From Arthrobacter endolithicus (GTDB lineage Bacteria; Actinomycetota; Actinomycetes; Actinomycetales; Micrococcaceae), in NCBI RefSeq assembly GCF_026627425.1, contig NZ_JAPNLH010000003.1, positions 186,001-250,000 of the forward strand: a stretch of DNA of 64,000 nt, in the 5' to 3' direction. The notes beneath the pieces are model-generated. The model was not told where the DNA came from. It did no database searches and saw nothing but the letters and a program-made list of their open reading frames with translations. This document shows positions 1 to 7,176 of this stretch, in pieces (the first letter of the stretch is position 1; each line of letters opens with the position of its first letter). Position numbers and translations under genes: made by a program.

Positions 1-176
1 GGATCGGCCAGCCATGGGGGCTGGTCAAGGGCACGCAGCGCAGCTTCCAGTAGGCAATACACCGCAATCAGGGTGACAGTCACTGCCGCAACAGCGGACA
101 GGGCGGCCCGGGAGGAATGGGTCTCGCGCCGGAGAACCCGCTGCATCAACTTCTCGTCGGAAATAGGCTTACTCAT
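1..176 (-). CDS. DUF6286-type membrane protein of Asp23 cluster (N-terminal part only)
   Basis: The reading frame starts at an ATG at 176 and runs off the left edge, so only about 58 residues are visible. It begins MSKPISDEKLMQRVLRRE, a charged cytoplasmic head, then one hydrophobic segment (roughly residues 28-45, AVAAVTVTLIAVYCLLEAA). This layout matches the small membrane proteins (DUF6286 or AmaP-like) that close actinobacterial Asp23/Gls24 operons. It lies 13 bases after the preceding gene of the same strand and is the last visible member of that operon. The family name is inferred from context and from the single membrane segment; the diagnostic C-terminal domain is outside the window. 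Confidence 0.6.
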   Translation of the reverse strand, partial: MSKPISDEKLMQRVLRRETHSSRAALSAVAAVTVTLIAVYCLLEAALRALDQPPWLAD

Positions 177-189
177 CGGACACACTTTT

Positions 190-573
190 TCATCGGACCC
201 GGCTCCGTTCCGTCGCCCGGACTCCGGTAATCCTGATATTTACTCGGCCCAAACCGGATCCGGTCAGCCCAGACACGCGGTCAAGGATCATGGCTTTCGC
301 CTGGACCGCACGGGACCAAATGGGTCCGCCGTAGGCAGGGACCCGACCGGGATCGCGCACGACGGCGGCCAGTGGCGGGATGCCGAGCGGCAGGGACAGC
401 GACAGCGCCAGCAGGCCGCCGTCGTCGGCAAAGCTGACACGCACGTCTGCAGGCTGCACATCGAAAATCTCCGCAGCAGCCCCTCGAGCCACGCTGGTCA
501 GGGCCTGTGTGCTTATCCTGTTGTGACCGGTCAAGGAACCGGACTCCCTGTGCCGGGCGGTGCCGCCGGTCAC
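190..573 (-). CDS. Small Asp23-cluster protein, 127 residues
   Basis: This frame overlaps the upstream 63-residue gene by four bases (ATGA), which indicates translational coupling. The body (about residues 20-115) has alternating strand-like stretches such as DVRVSFADDGGLLALSLSLP and ends GRVNIRITGV, resembling a diverged Asp23/Gls24-like fold. It has no membrane segment or signal peptide. It probably acts with its neighbours in the envelope stress complex. The assignment rests on position and general fold pattern, not on a clear motif. Confidence 0.6.
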   Translation of the reverse strand: MTGGTARHRESGSLTGHNRISTQALTSVARGAAAEIFDVQPADVRVSFADDGGLLALSLSLPLGIPPLAAVVRDPGRVPAYGGPIWSRAVQAKAMILDRVSGLTGSGLGRVNIRITGVRATERSRVR

Positions 574-761
574 GAGGATGAACGTCTTCCTGTGACGGCG
601 TCAACGATGCTGCGCAGATCCAGTTTTCCATCAGCTGCGCGCCCGAGCAGCGCCCCGGCAGCCATGAAAGCTGCGGCGCCAACGAATCCCCAGAATCCAA
701 AGGCAAACGCCATAAAGGCCAGAAACGCACCAATTCCGAGGCCTAGGATGGTTAGGTTCAC
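570..761 (-). CDS. Small membrane protein of Asp23 cluster (DUF2273-like)
   Basis: The 63-residue product is almost entirely two Gly/Ala/Phe-rich hydrophobic segments (about residues 3-22 and 25-42), followed by a short basic tail ending TGRRSSS. Small two-helix proteins of this kind (DUF2273-like) typically sit between Asp23 proteins and anchor them to the membrane. The gene overlaps both its upstream and downstream neighbours by four bases, so it is translated as part of the same unit. Confidence 0.65.
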   Translation of the reverse strand: MNLTILGLGIGAFLAFMAFAFGFWGFVGAAAFMAAGALLGRAADGKLDLRSIVDAVTGRRSSS

Positions 762-1222
762 AGCTGCCCCCCGTTTTCGGCAGGACGGTACGCAGCCGCG
801 GCACGTTCCGCAAAGGCACTGTGCCGGGAACGGCCCAGCAGCTTCTCCGGCGCGGAATCGGGAAGGTGGACGTCAGTGACTTCCACATTGACCTCACTGA
901 CGCTCAGCCCCACGAGGTTTTCCACAGCAACATAAACCGCAGCCCGGACGCCGTCGGCCATCTGCTGGAGTTCAGTACCATACTCGGCCACTAACTTGAC
1001 GTCCACCGCGGTCTGTGTTGCGCCCACCTCGGCATGTACGCCCGCGGTACCGAGCGAACGCCCGGAGCCGGAGCCGAGGGTACGGACTCCCGGGACGGTA
1101 CGCGCCGCCAGCCCGGCCACTTTGGCAACCGCTGATTCGGAAATCACCGTCCGCCCCGACCTAACCGCGGCAATTGGCGGCTGAATGGATCCAGCCATCA
1201 ACGGAACATTTTGGCCATCCAT
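758..1222 (-). CDS. Asp23/Gls24 family envelope stress response protein
   Basis: The 154-residue product carries the Asp23 signature: ISESAVAKVAGLAARTVPGV near the start, then a VDVKLVAEYG strand and the AVYVAVENLVGLSVSEVNVEVTDVHL ending (split here by the family's usual loops). Asp23 proteins are abundant, membrane-associated through small anchor proteins, and linked to alkaline and envelope stress. The open frame reaches back to 1327, but the ATG at 1222 is preceded by AGAAGGGGG at a good distance, and the extra N-terminal residues are non-conserved and Arg-rich, so I start it at 1222. It is the first gene of the four-gene minus-strand operon. Confidence 0.85.
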   Translation of the reverse strand: MDGQNVPLMAGSIQPPIAAVRSGRTVISESAVAKVAGLAARTVPGVRTLGSGSGRSLGTAGVHAEVGATQTAVDVKLVAEYGTELQQMADGVRAAVYVAVENLVGLSVSEVNVEVTDVHLPDSAPEKLLGRSRHSAFAERAAAAYRPAENGGQL

Positions 1223-1337
1223 CCCGAGTCGCCCCCTTCTGCTGAGTCCAGCTGCCATTGCTCTTACCGTAACCCTATGCACCGAGAGGTATGCAGGCAA
1301 CGCCGCGCCCGGGCTGCCTGCACCCACCCGGTTAAAG

Positions 1338-1379
1338 CAAAAAAGACCCGCAGCTCCCAGGCATCGGGAACTACGGGTC
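1338..1379 (-). terminator. Rho-independent terminator after tRNA-Phe
   Basis: On the minus strand GACCCG pairs with CGGGTC, with an inner TCCC/GGGA stem, and is followed directly by TTTTTTG. It lies just downstream of tRNA-Phe and upstream of the Asp23 gene, so it separates tRNA transcription from the envelope operon. Confidence 0.75.
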
Positions 1380-1388
1380 CTACAGCGG

Positions 1389-1461
1389 TGGCTCCGACCG
1401 GCGTCGATCCGGTGACCTTTCGATTTTCAGTCGAACGCTCTACCAACTGAGCTACAGAGCC
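1389..1461 (-). tRNA. tRNA-Phe (GAA)
   Basis: A 73-nt cloverleaf reads on the minus strand: acceptor GGCTCTG with CGGAGCC, D-loop TAGCTCAGTTGGTAGAGC, anticodon loop CTGAAAATC with GAA, and a GTTC-like T-arm variant (GATCGACGC). The discriminator is A and no complete CCA is encoded. It heads a three-tRNA minus-strand group. Confidence 0.95.
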
Positions 1462-1519
1462 GTGGTGAAGTCAAACTGCTCACGTCACCTGATTTGACGG
1501 ATTTCTCCACAAACCAAAG

Positions 1520-1593
1520 CGACCCTGACGGGACTCGAACCCGCGACCTCCGCCGTGACAGGGCGGCGCGCTAACCAACTGCGCTACAGGGCC
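1520..1593 (-). tRNA. tRNA-Asp (GTC)
   Basis: A 74-nt minus-strand cloverleaf: acceptor GGCCCTG with CAGGGTC (one G-U pair), D-arm TAGCGCAGTTGGTTAGCGC, anticodon loop CTGTCAC with GTC, T-arm GGTTCGAGTCC and discriminator G, as expected for tRNA-Asp. Confidence 0.96.
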
Positions 1594-1669
1594 ATGCAAT
1601 TCCACGCTTTCGCATGAAACAAGAGTTACATCGTATCAGTCTTTTCGGACCGATTATGCTGCTCTTTGG

Positions 1670-1742
1670 TACCCCCAACGGGATTCGAACCCGTGCCGCC
1701 GCCGTGAAAGGGCGGTGTCCTAGGCCGCTAGACGATGGGGGC
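1670..1742 (-). tRNA. tRNA-Glu (TTC)
   Basis: A 73-nt minus-strand cloverleaf: acceptor GCCCCCA with TGGGGGT, anticodon loop CTTTCAC with TTC, and T-arm GGTTCGAATCC. It is the promoter-proximal member of the Glu-Asp-Phe tRNA group. Confidence 0.96.
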
Positions 1743-1888
1743 ATCGGACACATTCGAGACCCTCACAGTTGCCTGCGATCCTCCCGAAGTGGACTTAGAA
1801 AACTATAGGGCCTTGGCCGGGAATACACAAAACGCCCGGATCCGATACGCTCCGGCGGCAGGGACCATCTCAAGCGTACGCTGGAGCA

Positions 1889-2296
1889 ATGCCGCGTAAT
1901 CCCCTGGCGTCCATGCCATCCTTTGACCGATGCGAACTCACGCTGGCCGAATTCGAGGACGCCGCCGATGCCGCTGTGGCCCGGATCCCGCCGGAGCTGG
2001 CACGAGCCATGACAAACGTGGCCATCTTCATTGAGGAACGGTACATTCCGCGGGCGAATGAAGATCCTCAGACGTCCCTGCTGGGACTTTATGAGGGAAC
2101 GCCGCTGACCGAACGCGATGCCTGGTGGGCTGCCGGCTCATTGCCCGACAGGATCACTCTCTACCGGCAGGCAATCCAGGACAGCTGCCTCTCGCGGGAG
2201 GAAGTCATCAACGAAATCACCGTAACGGTGGTTCACGAAATTGCGCATCACTTTGGCCTCGATGACAAGCGGCTGCATGCGCTGGGCTGGGGCTGA
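1889..2296 (+). CDS. Metallopeptidase family protein (zincin_1-like)
   Basis: The 135-residue product is a compact zincin with the motif VVHEIAHHFGLDD near residue 122, where the two His and the Glu of HExxH would bind zinc and activate water, and the Asp after GL is the usual third-ligand region. Length and motif spacing fit the small single-domain actinobacterial metallopeptidase family (PF06262). There is no signal peptide, so it is probably cytoplasmic; the substrate is unknown. GGAG sits a few bases before the ATG. It stands alone, with the tRNA cluster on the opposite strand upstream. Confidence 0.85.
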   Translation: MPRNPLASMPSFDRCELTLAEFEDAADAAVARIPPELARAMTNVAIFIEERYIPRANEDPQTSLLGLYEGTPLTERDAWWAAGSLPDRITLYRQAIQDSCLSREEVINEITVTVVHEIAHHFGLDDKRLHALGWG

Positions 2297-2359
2297 CGCC
2301 TCTGGCCGATTGCCCGACCGCGGGCTTTAGCGCTCCCGCAGCTGCGCCCGTTAATATAG

Positions 2360-2452
2360 GGCAACGACACGCCGCCACAAATGGGACCAAACGTTGCCAG
2401 TGTTGTTTATGTTATTTATGTGATCAATGTTGCCAAAGTGACGTGGGCAACG
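2360..2452. promoter_or_regulatory. Cluster of four GTTGCC/GGCAAC motifs
   Basis: GGCAACG at 2360-2366, CGTTGCC at 2392-2398, GTTGCC at 2429-2434 and GGCAACG at 2446-2452 flank an AT-rich stretch. The last two form a potential hairpin or an inverted pair. Orientation and spacing look like a multi-site regulator-binding region for the downstream hydrolase gene; the regulator is unknown. Confidence 0.35.
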
Positions 2453-2575
2453 TAATCTCAGGACTGCTGTATGAATGCAGCCCGGTTACGTCCTGTCCGC
2501 CCGGCGAGTCCGCTTCCATCGAAGCGCAGGCTGCCGGATGGATCCAGGAATAGCCTCCCCGATCGACGATCGCTT

Positions 2576-2595
2576 GTCTGTAGACGTCTACAGAC
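2576..2595. promoter_or_regulatory. 20-bp perfect palindrome (candidate operator)
   Basis: The sequence GTCTGTAGACGTCTACAGAC is fully self-complementary with no loop, as for a dimeric repressor site. It ends 38 bases before the ATG of the secreted hydrolase. An uninterrupted 20-bp palindrome is unlikely by chance in a 340-base leader. Confidence 0.5.
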
Positions 2596-2633
2596 CTGTG
2601 CATTCATGCGCCGAGCCGTAGTGAGGTTATTGA

Positions 2634-4280
2634 ATGAATCTGGCGCCGCGTTGCACAGGGAACTCACGGACACCGTCCGAAGGGTCCGCCAAGGATCGTT
2701 CCTCCGCTGGCGTTGATCCGCGGGTTGGACGCAATTCCAGCGACGCCCGGCTGCGGACGTTGGCCCGCGGGACGGCTCTTGCCGCCACCGCCGTCCTGCT
2801 CACCGGTTCCTTCTTCTCCCCGGCTCAGGCCGCGCAACCGGCAGCTCCCTACACGGCCGCATTCCCTGCCGGTCCGCAGACTCCTTCCGCCGACGACATC
2901 GCAGCGGCGAAGGGCAACGAGGCAGCGACGAAGACCGAAGCGGACAAGATTGACTCCGTCCTCGACGACGCCACCAGGACTCTCGAGGGCACTGTCACCA
3001 CATCGATGCGCGCCAACGACGACTACACCAGCGCGTTGGTGATCTCCCAGGACAAGCACGCGGCAGCCGATGCCGCCCAGGCCAGGGCCGAGGCAGCCGG
3101 CCAGGCGTCTGCCAAGGCCAAGGTGCAGGTGGGCCAACTGGCGGGGGACCTCTACAAGAACGGCGGGATGACGCCGAGCGTGCAATCCATGCTCAGTGGT
3201 GCCGCCTCGGCGGATTCGCTGTATCAGGCGTCCACGCTGATGGTGTTGGGCGAGAACCGCAGTAAGACTTTCCAGAGCGCTGAGGTCACAGCGTCCACCG
3301 CGAGTTCGCTGAGGGACCAGGCCGAGGCCGCACGCAACGCCGCCGACGACGCTAGTAAGGCAGCCGAGGACGCCAAGACAAAGGCTGTGGCCGCCAACGA
3401 CGCGCAAAATACCGTGGTCACCGACAACGCACACAAACGCACTGCTCTCGTAGAGCAGTTGGCCGCCCTCCACAATACGACCGTGGCCCTGGAAGACACC
3501 AGAGTCACCGCGCTGGAGACGCAAAAAGCCGAGGCCAAGCTGACAGCGATAGTCGCCGCCTCCTCGAGCCAGCCCGCTCCCGTCGCCCCGGCTGCCGGGA
3601 CGCAGACCAGTGGAACTGGCGCGCCCGGAACTCCAAACGCCGGTAATTCAAGTGCAGGAAATGCCGGGGCCAGCAGACCGGTGCCGCCCGCCGCCGTCGT
3701 CCCCGCACCAGCCCCCGCCCCCGCACCGCAGCCAGCACCGGCCCCGGCACTGCAGCCAGCACCCGCACCGCAGCCAGCACCGGCCCCCGCCCCGGCACTG
3801 CAGCCAGCACCCGCACCAGCGCCGGCACCAGCCCCGGCACCGCTGCCGGCACCGCTGCCGGCACCAGCCCCCGCACCGCCGGTCGCTGCACCGCCGACGG
3901 GCAATGGCATTGCGGGCATGGTCAATTTCGCGATGAATCAAATTGGCAAACCCTACGTCTACGGCGGCGACGGGCCGAACGTCTTCGACTGTTCCGGATT
4001 GGTTCACCGAGCCTTCGCCTCGGTAGGCATCAATGTTGCCAGGACCGGCACCCCGCAGTTCTGGAATGCCCCAGTCCGGGTCCCACTGAGCCAAATGCAG
4101 TACGGCGATCTCCTGGTGTTCGATGAATACCCCGCCGGCAGCGGCAACTTCGGCCATATCGCGATCTACATTGGCGGCGGCAAGGTAGTGCAGGCACTCA
4201 GCCCCACACAGGGAATCCAAGTCACCGAGCTGTCCTGGATGTCCGGAATGTCCCTCTATCCGTACGCCGCCCGCTACTAA
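2634..4280 (+). CDS. Secreted NlpC/P60 peptidoglycan hydrolase
   Basis: The 548-residue protein has a long charged N-region and a signal peptide ending near residue 66 (AQA/AQ). An Ala-rich coiled-coil region (about 80-310) follows, then a Pro-Ala repeat linker (about 345-420), and a C-terminal NlpC/P60 domain (about 430-548). The catalytic Cys is in DCSGL (Cys453) and the His in GHIAIYIG (His508). Such enzymes cleave D-Glu to diamino-acid bonds in wall peptides (RipA/CwlO type), with the coiled coil often bound by FtsEX. GTGAGG precedes the ATG. The PAP repeat is extremely GC-rich. The unusually long leader suggests tight control. Confidence 0.9.
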   Translation: MNLAPRCTGNSRTPSEGSAKDRSSAGVDPRVGRNSSDARLRTLARGTALAATAVLLTGSFFSPAQAAQPAAPYTAAFPAGPQTPSADDIAAAKGNEAATKTEADKIDSVLDDATRTLEGTVTTSMRANDDYTSALVISQDKHAAADAAQARAEAAGQASAKAKVQVGQLAGDLYKNGGMTPSVQSMLSGAASADSLYQASTLMVLGENRSKTFQSAEVTASTASSLRDQAEAARNAADDASKAAEDAKTKAVAANDAQNTVVTDNAHKRTALVEQLAALHNTTVALEDTRVTALETQKAEAKLTAIVAASSSQPAPVAPAAGTQTSGTGAPGTPNAGNSSAGNAGASRPVPPAAVVPAPAPAPAPQPAPAPALQPAPAPQPAPAPAPALQPAPAPAPAPAPAPLPAPLPAPAPAPPVAAPPTGNGIAGMVNFAMNQIGKPYVYGGDGPNVFDCSGLVHRAFASVGINVARTGTPQFWNAPVRVPLSQMQYGDLLVFDEYPAGSGNFGHIAIYIGGGKVVQALSPTQGIQVTELSWMSGMSLYPYAARY

Positions 4281-4292
4281 CCGACCTTCACT

Positions 4293-4361
4293 ACCCGGTG
4301 AGTGTGGACATCTGCACACTAATGGCACCTGCCAAGGGGCAGACGTACCCACTCACCGGGT
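4293..4361. repeat. Palindromic intergenic element, copy 1
   Basis: Left arm 4293-4307 and right arm 4347-4361 pair through ACCCGGTGAGTG/CACTCACCGGGT, with an inner CTGCC/GGCAG stem. The arm GGTGAGTGTGG followed by ATCTGC is shared (17 of 19 positions) with the element at 62558-62618, so these are two members of one repeat family. This copy lies between the convergent hydrolase and stress-protein genes and lacks a T-tract. Confidence 0.7.
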
Positions 4362-4388
4362 ATTGAGGTAGGGGTTGAGGTTTTGGGT

Positions 4389-5417
4389 TCAGCCTTGGAA
4401 GACGGGGCCGAAGTCCGCGCGGTCGGCGAGCCTGGGATCTCCAGCCTTATCTTGGACCACCATGACGGGTCCCTTGGCGTGATGGAGTACCCCGTCCGTC
4501 GTTGAGCCCAAGAGCATGCCGGCGAAGCCGCCGCGCCCACGCGTTCCCAGGACCAGCAGCTCCGAGGACTGGGTGGACTCGATCAGGACCTCTACCGGCG
4601 GGCCTTCGATGAGCTCCGTTTCGATCGGCAGTCCGGGGAAATGGCTCTGCAGCCAGCGCTTGCCGGCTGCCAACTGCTCCTGAATATCCTTGAACAGCGA
4701 TTCCCGGTCCAGCGGCGTCGGCACCCAGGCCAGCGATCCGGTGTACGGCGGCACCGCACAGATCACCCGCAGAGTACGGCCGGCGAGCTGGGCCTGCTCG
4801 GCAGCCTTCAATACGGCCAGCCGCGCACGGTCGGAACCGTCCACGCCAACGGACACCACATTGCGCACTTCTACCTTCTCCTGCGTGTTCCGCCGCGCCG
4901 AGGCCGGCCCGGACGGCTCGCCGAGGCGCTCACCGCAGCTCCACGGAACGGTCACGGTGGGGCACTTTGAGTGCGCCGGCAGGGCGCTGCTGACGGACCC
5001 CAGCAGCCGCCCCAGAAAGCCGCCCTTGCCGCGCGAGCCGAAGACCAGCAGCTCCGCAGTTTCGGACATGTCCCGCAGAACACCAGCCGGGTCGCCGTTT
5101 TCCACCCGGGCATCCATTTCAATGTTGTAGTCCGCCACTTTGGCGGCCGCCTGCTGCAGGACAGCCTCCGCGCCCTGCCGGATGACGTCGTCGTCAACCG
5201 TTGCATATCCGCCGTCCAGCCCGGACGCGGCAAAAATCGGCACCGTGTAGGCCGTCACCAAATGCAGCGGGCGCCCCCGACGCTGTGCCTCCCGGGCGGC
5301 CCACACCAGCGCGCAATTGCCCTGCTCCGAGCCGTCCAGCCCTACGACTATGCCAGTGGGCGCGGGAACTGCACGAGCCTGGTTCCCCGCCTCGTTACTG
5401 CCCATCGATTCGTCCAC
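4389..5417 (-). CDS. Universal stress protein, two UspA domains
   Basis: The 342-residue protein is a tandem duplication. Domain 1 (about residues 20-150) starts GIVVGLDGSEQGNCALVWA and ends LLVFGSRGKGGFLGRLLGSV; domain 2 (about 185-325) starts VVSVGVDGSDRARLAVL and ends LLVLGTRGRGGFAGMLLGST. The G-x2-G-x9-G(S/T) pattern in each domain is the ATP-binding signature. Tandem Usps of this sort are cytoplasmic and typically induced by hypoxia or stationary phase in actinobacteria. The start is GTG at 5417, preceded by AAAGGAG; an overlapping ATG at 5422 is out of frame. It is monocistronic. Confidence 0.92.
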   Translation of the reverse strand: MDESMGSNEAGNQARAVPAPTGIVVGLDGSEQGNCALVWAAREAQRRGRPLHLVTAYTVPIFAASGLDGGYATVDDDVIRQGAEAVLQQAAAKVADYNIEMDARVENGDPAGVLRDMSETAELLVFGSRGKGGFLGRLLGSVSSALPAHSKCPTVTVPWSCGERLGEPSGPASARRNTQEKVEVRNVVSVGVDGSDRARLAVLKAAEQAQLAGRTLRVICAVPPYTGSLAWVPTPLDRESLFKDIQEQLAAGKRWLQSHFPGLPIETELIEGPPVEVLIESTQSSELLVLGTRGRGGFAGMLLGSTTDGVLHHAKGPVMVVQDKAGDPRLADRADFGPVFQG

Positions 5418-5865
5418 GACATTGCTCCTTTGCGGTTCCGGAGGTGCCCCGTCGACTGCACAGGCGCGAGTCAGGCCCCCCTAAATGCGACTATTGCCGG
5501 TTAGGCAGTGCGCGTCAAGTTGGCGCTCCAGTGCCGACCTACAACGACGACGGCAAGGCACGCGGCATGCCCACCTCCAGCACTTCCGGCCGGGCGCTAT
5601 CCAGAATTCCAAAACTTCTGTAGTGTTCGAGAAAGTGCGGATTCGTTCGACGCTTTTCTTTCTACACCCAGCCACGCTGCGGACGCAGATTCTCTGGCTC
5701 AGGAGCGTCCGCGCCGGAATACTGCAGCCCCTGCAGCGGCTGAAAAGGGCACTGTGTCCTAGTGCTGAATATCCTCGGTGCTTGCTGGCTTGTGCTTGCT
5801 GGCTTGTGCTTAATGCCTTCTGCTTAATGCCTTGTCCTGAACGCCGTTGAAGGAGGAAGTACCCG
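5418..5865. other. Intergenic region with tandem repeats
   Basis: These 448 bases separate the divergent stress-protein and flavoprotein-like genes. The only clear structure is the 14-bp tandem repeat at 5779-5834; open frames here are short and lack coding character. Promoters for both genes presumably lie here, but I cannot place them confidently. Confidence 0.5.
5779..5834. repeat. Four 14-bp tandem repeats
   Basis: Two identical units TGCTTGCTGGCTTG are followed by TGCTTAATGCCTTC and TGCTTAATGCCTTG, perfectly in register over 56 bases. The array ends 31 bases before the ATG of the flavoprotein-like gene, within its probable leader. Confidence 0.85.
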
Positions 5866-6453
5866 ATGACGAGTGCGCCCGCAGGTCCTGCCGGAGAATC
5901 AACCAGCACAGTGGTGATCGGTTCTGGATTTTCGGGTCTGGCTGTTGCCACCGAACTCAGCAGGCACGGCATCGACGCGATTGTGGTCGACGGCCTGGAC
6001 TTCCTCTGCGGCGCTGTCCCGGGACGCCGCACGGAGCTGACGGATCCTGGCACACTCAGCGAGCGCGGCGATATCCTGCGGCTGCTGCGCCATTACGCAA
6101 GCAGACATCACCTGGACGTACGCGACTCAACCCGTGCCGTCCAGCTCAGCCGGGCAGCAGGCGCATCGGGCCGACAACCGAAGTGGATTATCCATACCGC
6201 TGATGGAATTCTGTTGGCAGATAACATTGTGCTGACCCGCTGCGCGCAGAACCAGCTGCGCCGGATTTTGATCTCGCTGGGCATTAAGATCGGCCGGGAC
6301 GTTCTCAGTGCCATGCGTGCCCTCGGGCTATTCTGGGTCGGCGCGGGCGATCTGGTCGCGCCAACCACTCGGGAGATTCTGCATCAGGCAAAAGTAGTCA
6401 GCCAGGCAATTTCCACGCGCAACATCCCCTCCGCCCTTCCCGCTCTGTCCTAA
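5866..6453 (+). CDS. Short FAD/NAD(P)-binding oxidoreductase-like protein
   Basis: The 195-residue product begins with a dinucleotide-binding fold, TVVIGSGFSGLAVATELSRHG (residues 15-35, GxGxxG), and ends VGAGDLVAPTTREILHQA, like the C-terminal FAD-contacting segment of flavoprotein monooxygenases or thioredoxin-reductase-like enzymes. Those families are usually 300-500 residues, so the middle (NADPH and substrate parts) is mostly missing. It has a strong AAGGAGGAAG ribosome site and an intact frame, so it may be a reduced functional protein rather than debris. Its stop overlaps the stop of the convergent CopC-like gene. Enzymatic function is uncertain. Confidence 0.6.
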   Translation: MTSAPAGPAGESTSTVVIGSGFSGLAVATELSRHGIDAIVVDGLDFLCGAVPGRRTELTDPGTLSERGDILRLLRHYASRHHLDVRDSTRAVQLSRAAGASGRQPKWIIHTADGILLADNIVLTRCAQNQLRRILISLGIKIGRDVLSAMRALGLFWVGAGDLVAPTTREILHQAKVVSQAISTRNIPSALPALS

Positions 6454-7103
6454 TCCGTTTTATTGAGCCGGCGCTTGGCCGTTATCGCCAGCCCGGCCAC
6501 CAGTGCCACCAGCACCACAATCATCACGATCACGGCCCAAGGAATACCGTCAGCCGAGGAAACTGCGGGAACGGCTGCCGGCGTCGCGGAGTCTGTGGGC
6601 GGTACGATCGGCACCTGTGTTCCCGCTGAGGCACCCCCGGCACCCCCGCCTCCCGCGGCGGCCGTGGCCGTGAAGGTGAAGGTTCCTTCAATCGGATGAC
6701 TGTCCGAGGACGCTATCCGCCACAGGACGGTGAATTTCCCCGCCGGTGCGCCGGGCTTCAGCTGCTCTGTCACGGTCCTGTCAAGCACCGCCACGGGGCC
6801 TTGCGCCCATTCGGTGCCGGCGCTGTCTTTAACGGAAATGGCGGAGCCCAGAGCCCCCGGGGTGTTGTTTAAAGTCACAGTGATCTGCTCCGGAGCTGTC
6901 GTCACCGTCGAGCCATCCACCGGGCTGGTGGATTCCACCGTGTCGTGGGCGGAGGCTGCGCTGGCAGAACCGAACAATCCGATGAGGAGAACGACGACGG
7001 CGAGCACCGCGCTCACGATGCCGCCCCTTGGGCTCGCGGCAACGGTGGGCGATGCGCGCCTTGGGCGCGCGCCAACGATGGGCGATTGTGTAATTCCGGT
7101 CAT
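6450..7103 (-). CDS. CopC-domain secreted membrane-anchored protein
   Basis: The 217-residue protein has an N-terminal signal or membrane segment (about 29-48, VLAVVVLLIGLFGSASAASA) and a CopC/YobA domain beginning at the mature end AHDTVESTSPVDGSTV (about 50-145) with the FTVLWRIASSDSHPIEGTF signature. A Gly/Ala/Pro-rich spacer follows, then a C-terminal membrane helix (about 188-207) and a basic tail. The mature N-terminal His and the downstream His-Pro are the usual Cu-binding positions. The start is the ATG at 7103 behind GGAGAG; the longer upstream frame has no support. It probably works in periplasmic-side copper handling. Confidence 0.85.
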   Translation of the reverse strand: MTGITQSPIVGARPRRASPTVAASPRGGIVSAVLAVVVLLIGLFGSASAASAHDTVESTSPVDGSTVTTAPEQITVTLNNTPGALGSAISVKDSAGTEWAQGPVAVLDRTVTEQLKPGAPAGKFTVLWRIASSDSHPIEGTFTFTATAAAGGGGAGGASAGTQVPIVPPTDSATPAAVPAVSSADGIPWAVIVMIVVLVALVAGLAITAKRRLNKTD

Positions 7104-7116
7104 GACCAAGCTCTCC

Positions 7117-7140
7117 GTTAGCGGGGGATTTTCCCCTAAC
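7117..7140. promoter_or_regulatory. Inverted repeat just upstream of CopC-like gene
   Basis: GTTAG (7117-7121) and CTAAC (7136-7140) flank an inner GGGGA-TTT-TCCCC. It sits immediately upstream of the ribosome site of the CopC-like gene, in its 5' leader or operator position. It could be a metal-responsive repressor site or an RNA hairpin. Confidence 0.4.
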
Positions 7141-7176
7141 GCTACGCCAACGTGCCGGTTCGGGCCCACGTTCCAT

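Larger units (their letters stand above)
2297..2633 (+). other. Long leader/promoter region of the NlpC/P60 gene
   Basis: I see no convincing gene in these 337 bases. An AT-rich stretch at about 2400-2430 stands out from the GC-rich surroundings and is the likely promoter zone. GTTGCC/GGCAAC occurs four times in both orientations between 2360 and 2452, and a 20-bp perfect palindrome lies at 2576-2595. I looked for the conserved blocks of the c-di-AMP (ydaO) riboswitch that precede many actinobacterial wall hydrolases and did not recognise them. Confidence 0.6.

Noticed and set aside
73-879. Long plus-strand open frame over the Asp23 operon
   Set aside because: It is antisense to four tightly overlapping minus-strand genes with clear family features; its own composition is Arg/Pro-rich without motifs.
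2297-2633. c-di-AMP (ydaO) riboswitch before the NlpC/P60 gene
   Set aside because: Expected on biological grounds, but I could not find the conserved sequence blocks; only palindromes and repeated hexamers are visible.
3690-3900. Tandem DNA repeat in the NlpC/P60 gene
   Set aside because: The repetition encodes a Pro-Ala linker common in such hydrolases and is not an independent element.
3224-3925. Gly-Ala-rich antisense frame in the NlpC/P60 gene
   Set aside because: It is the mirror of the Pro-Ala linker repeat; low complexity in the other strand, no start signal.
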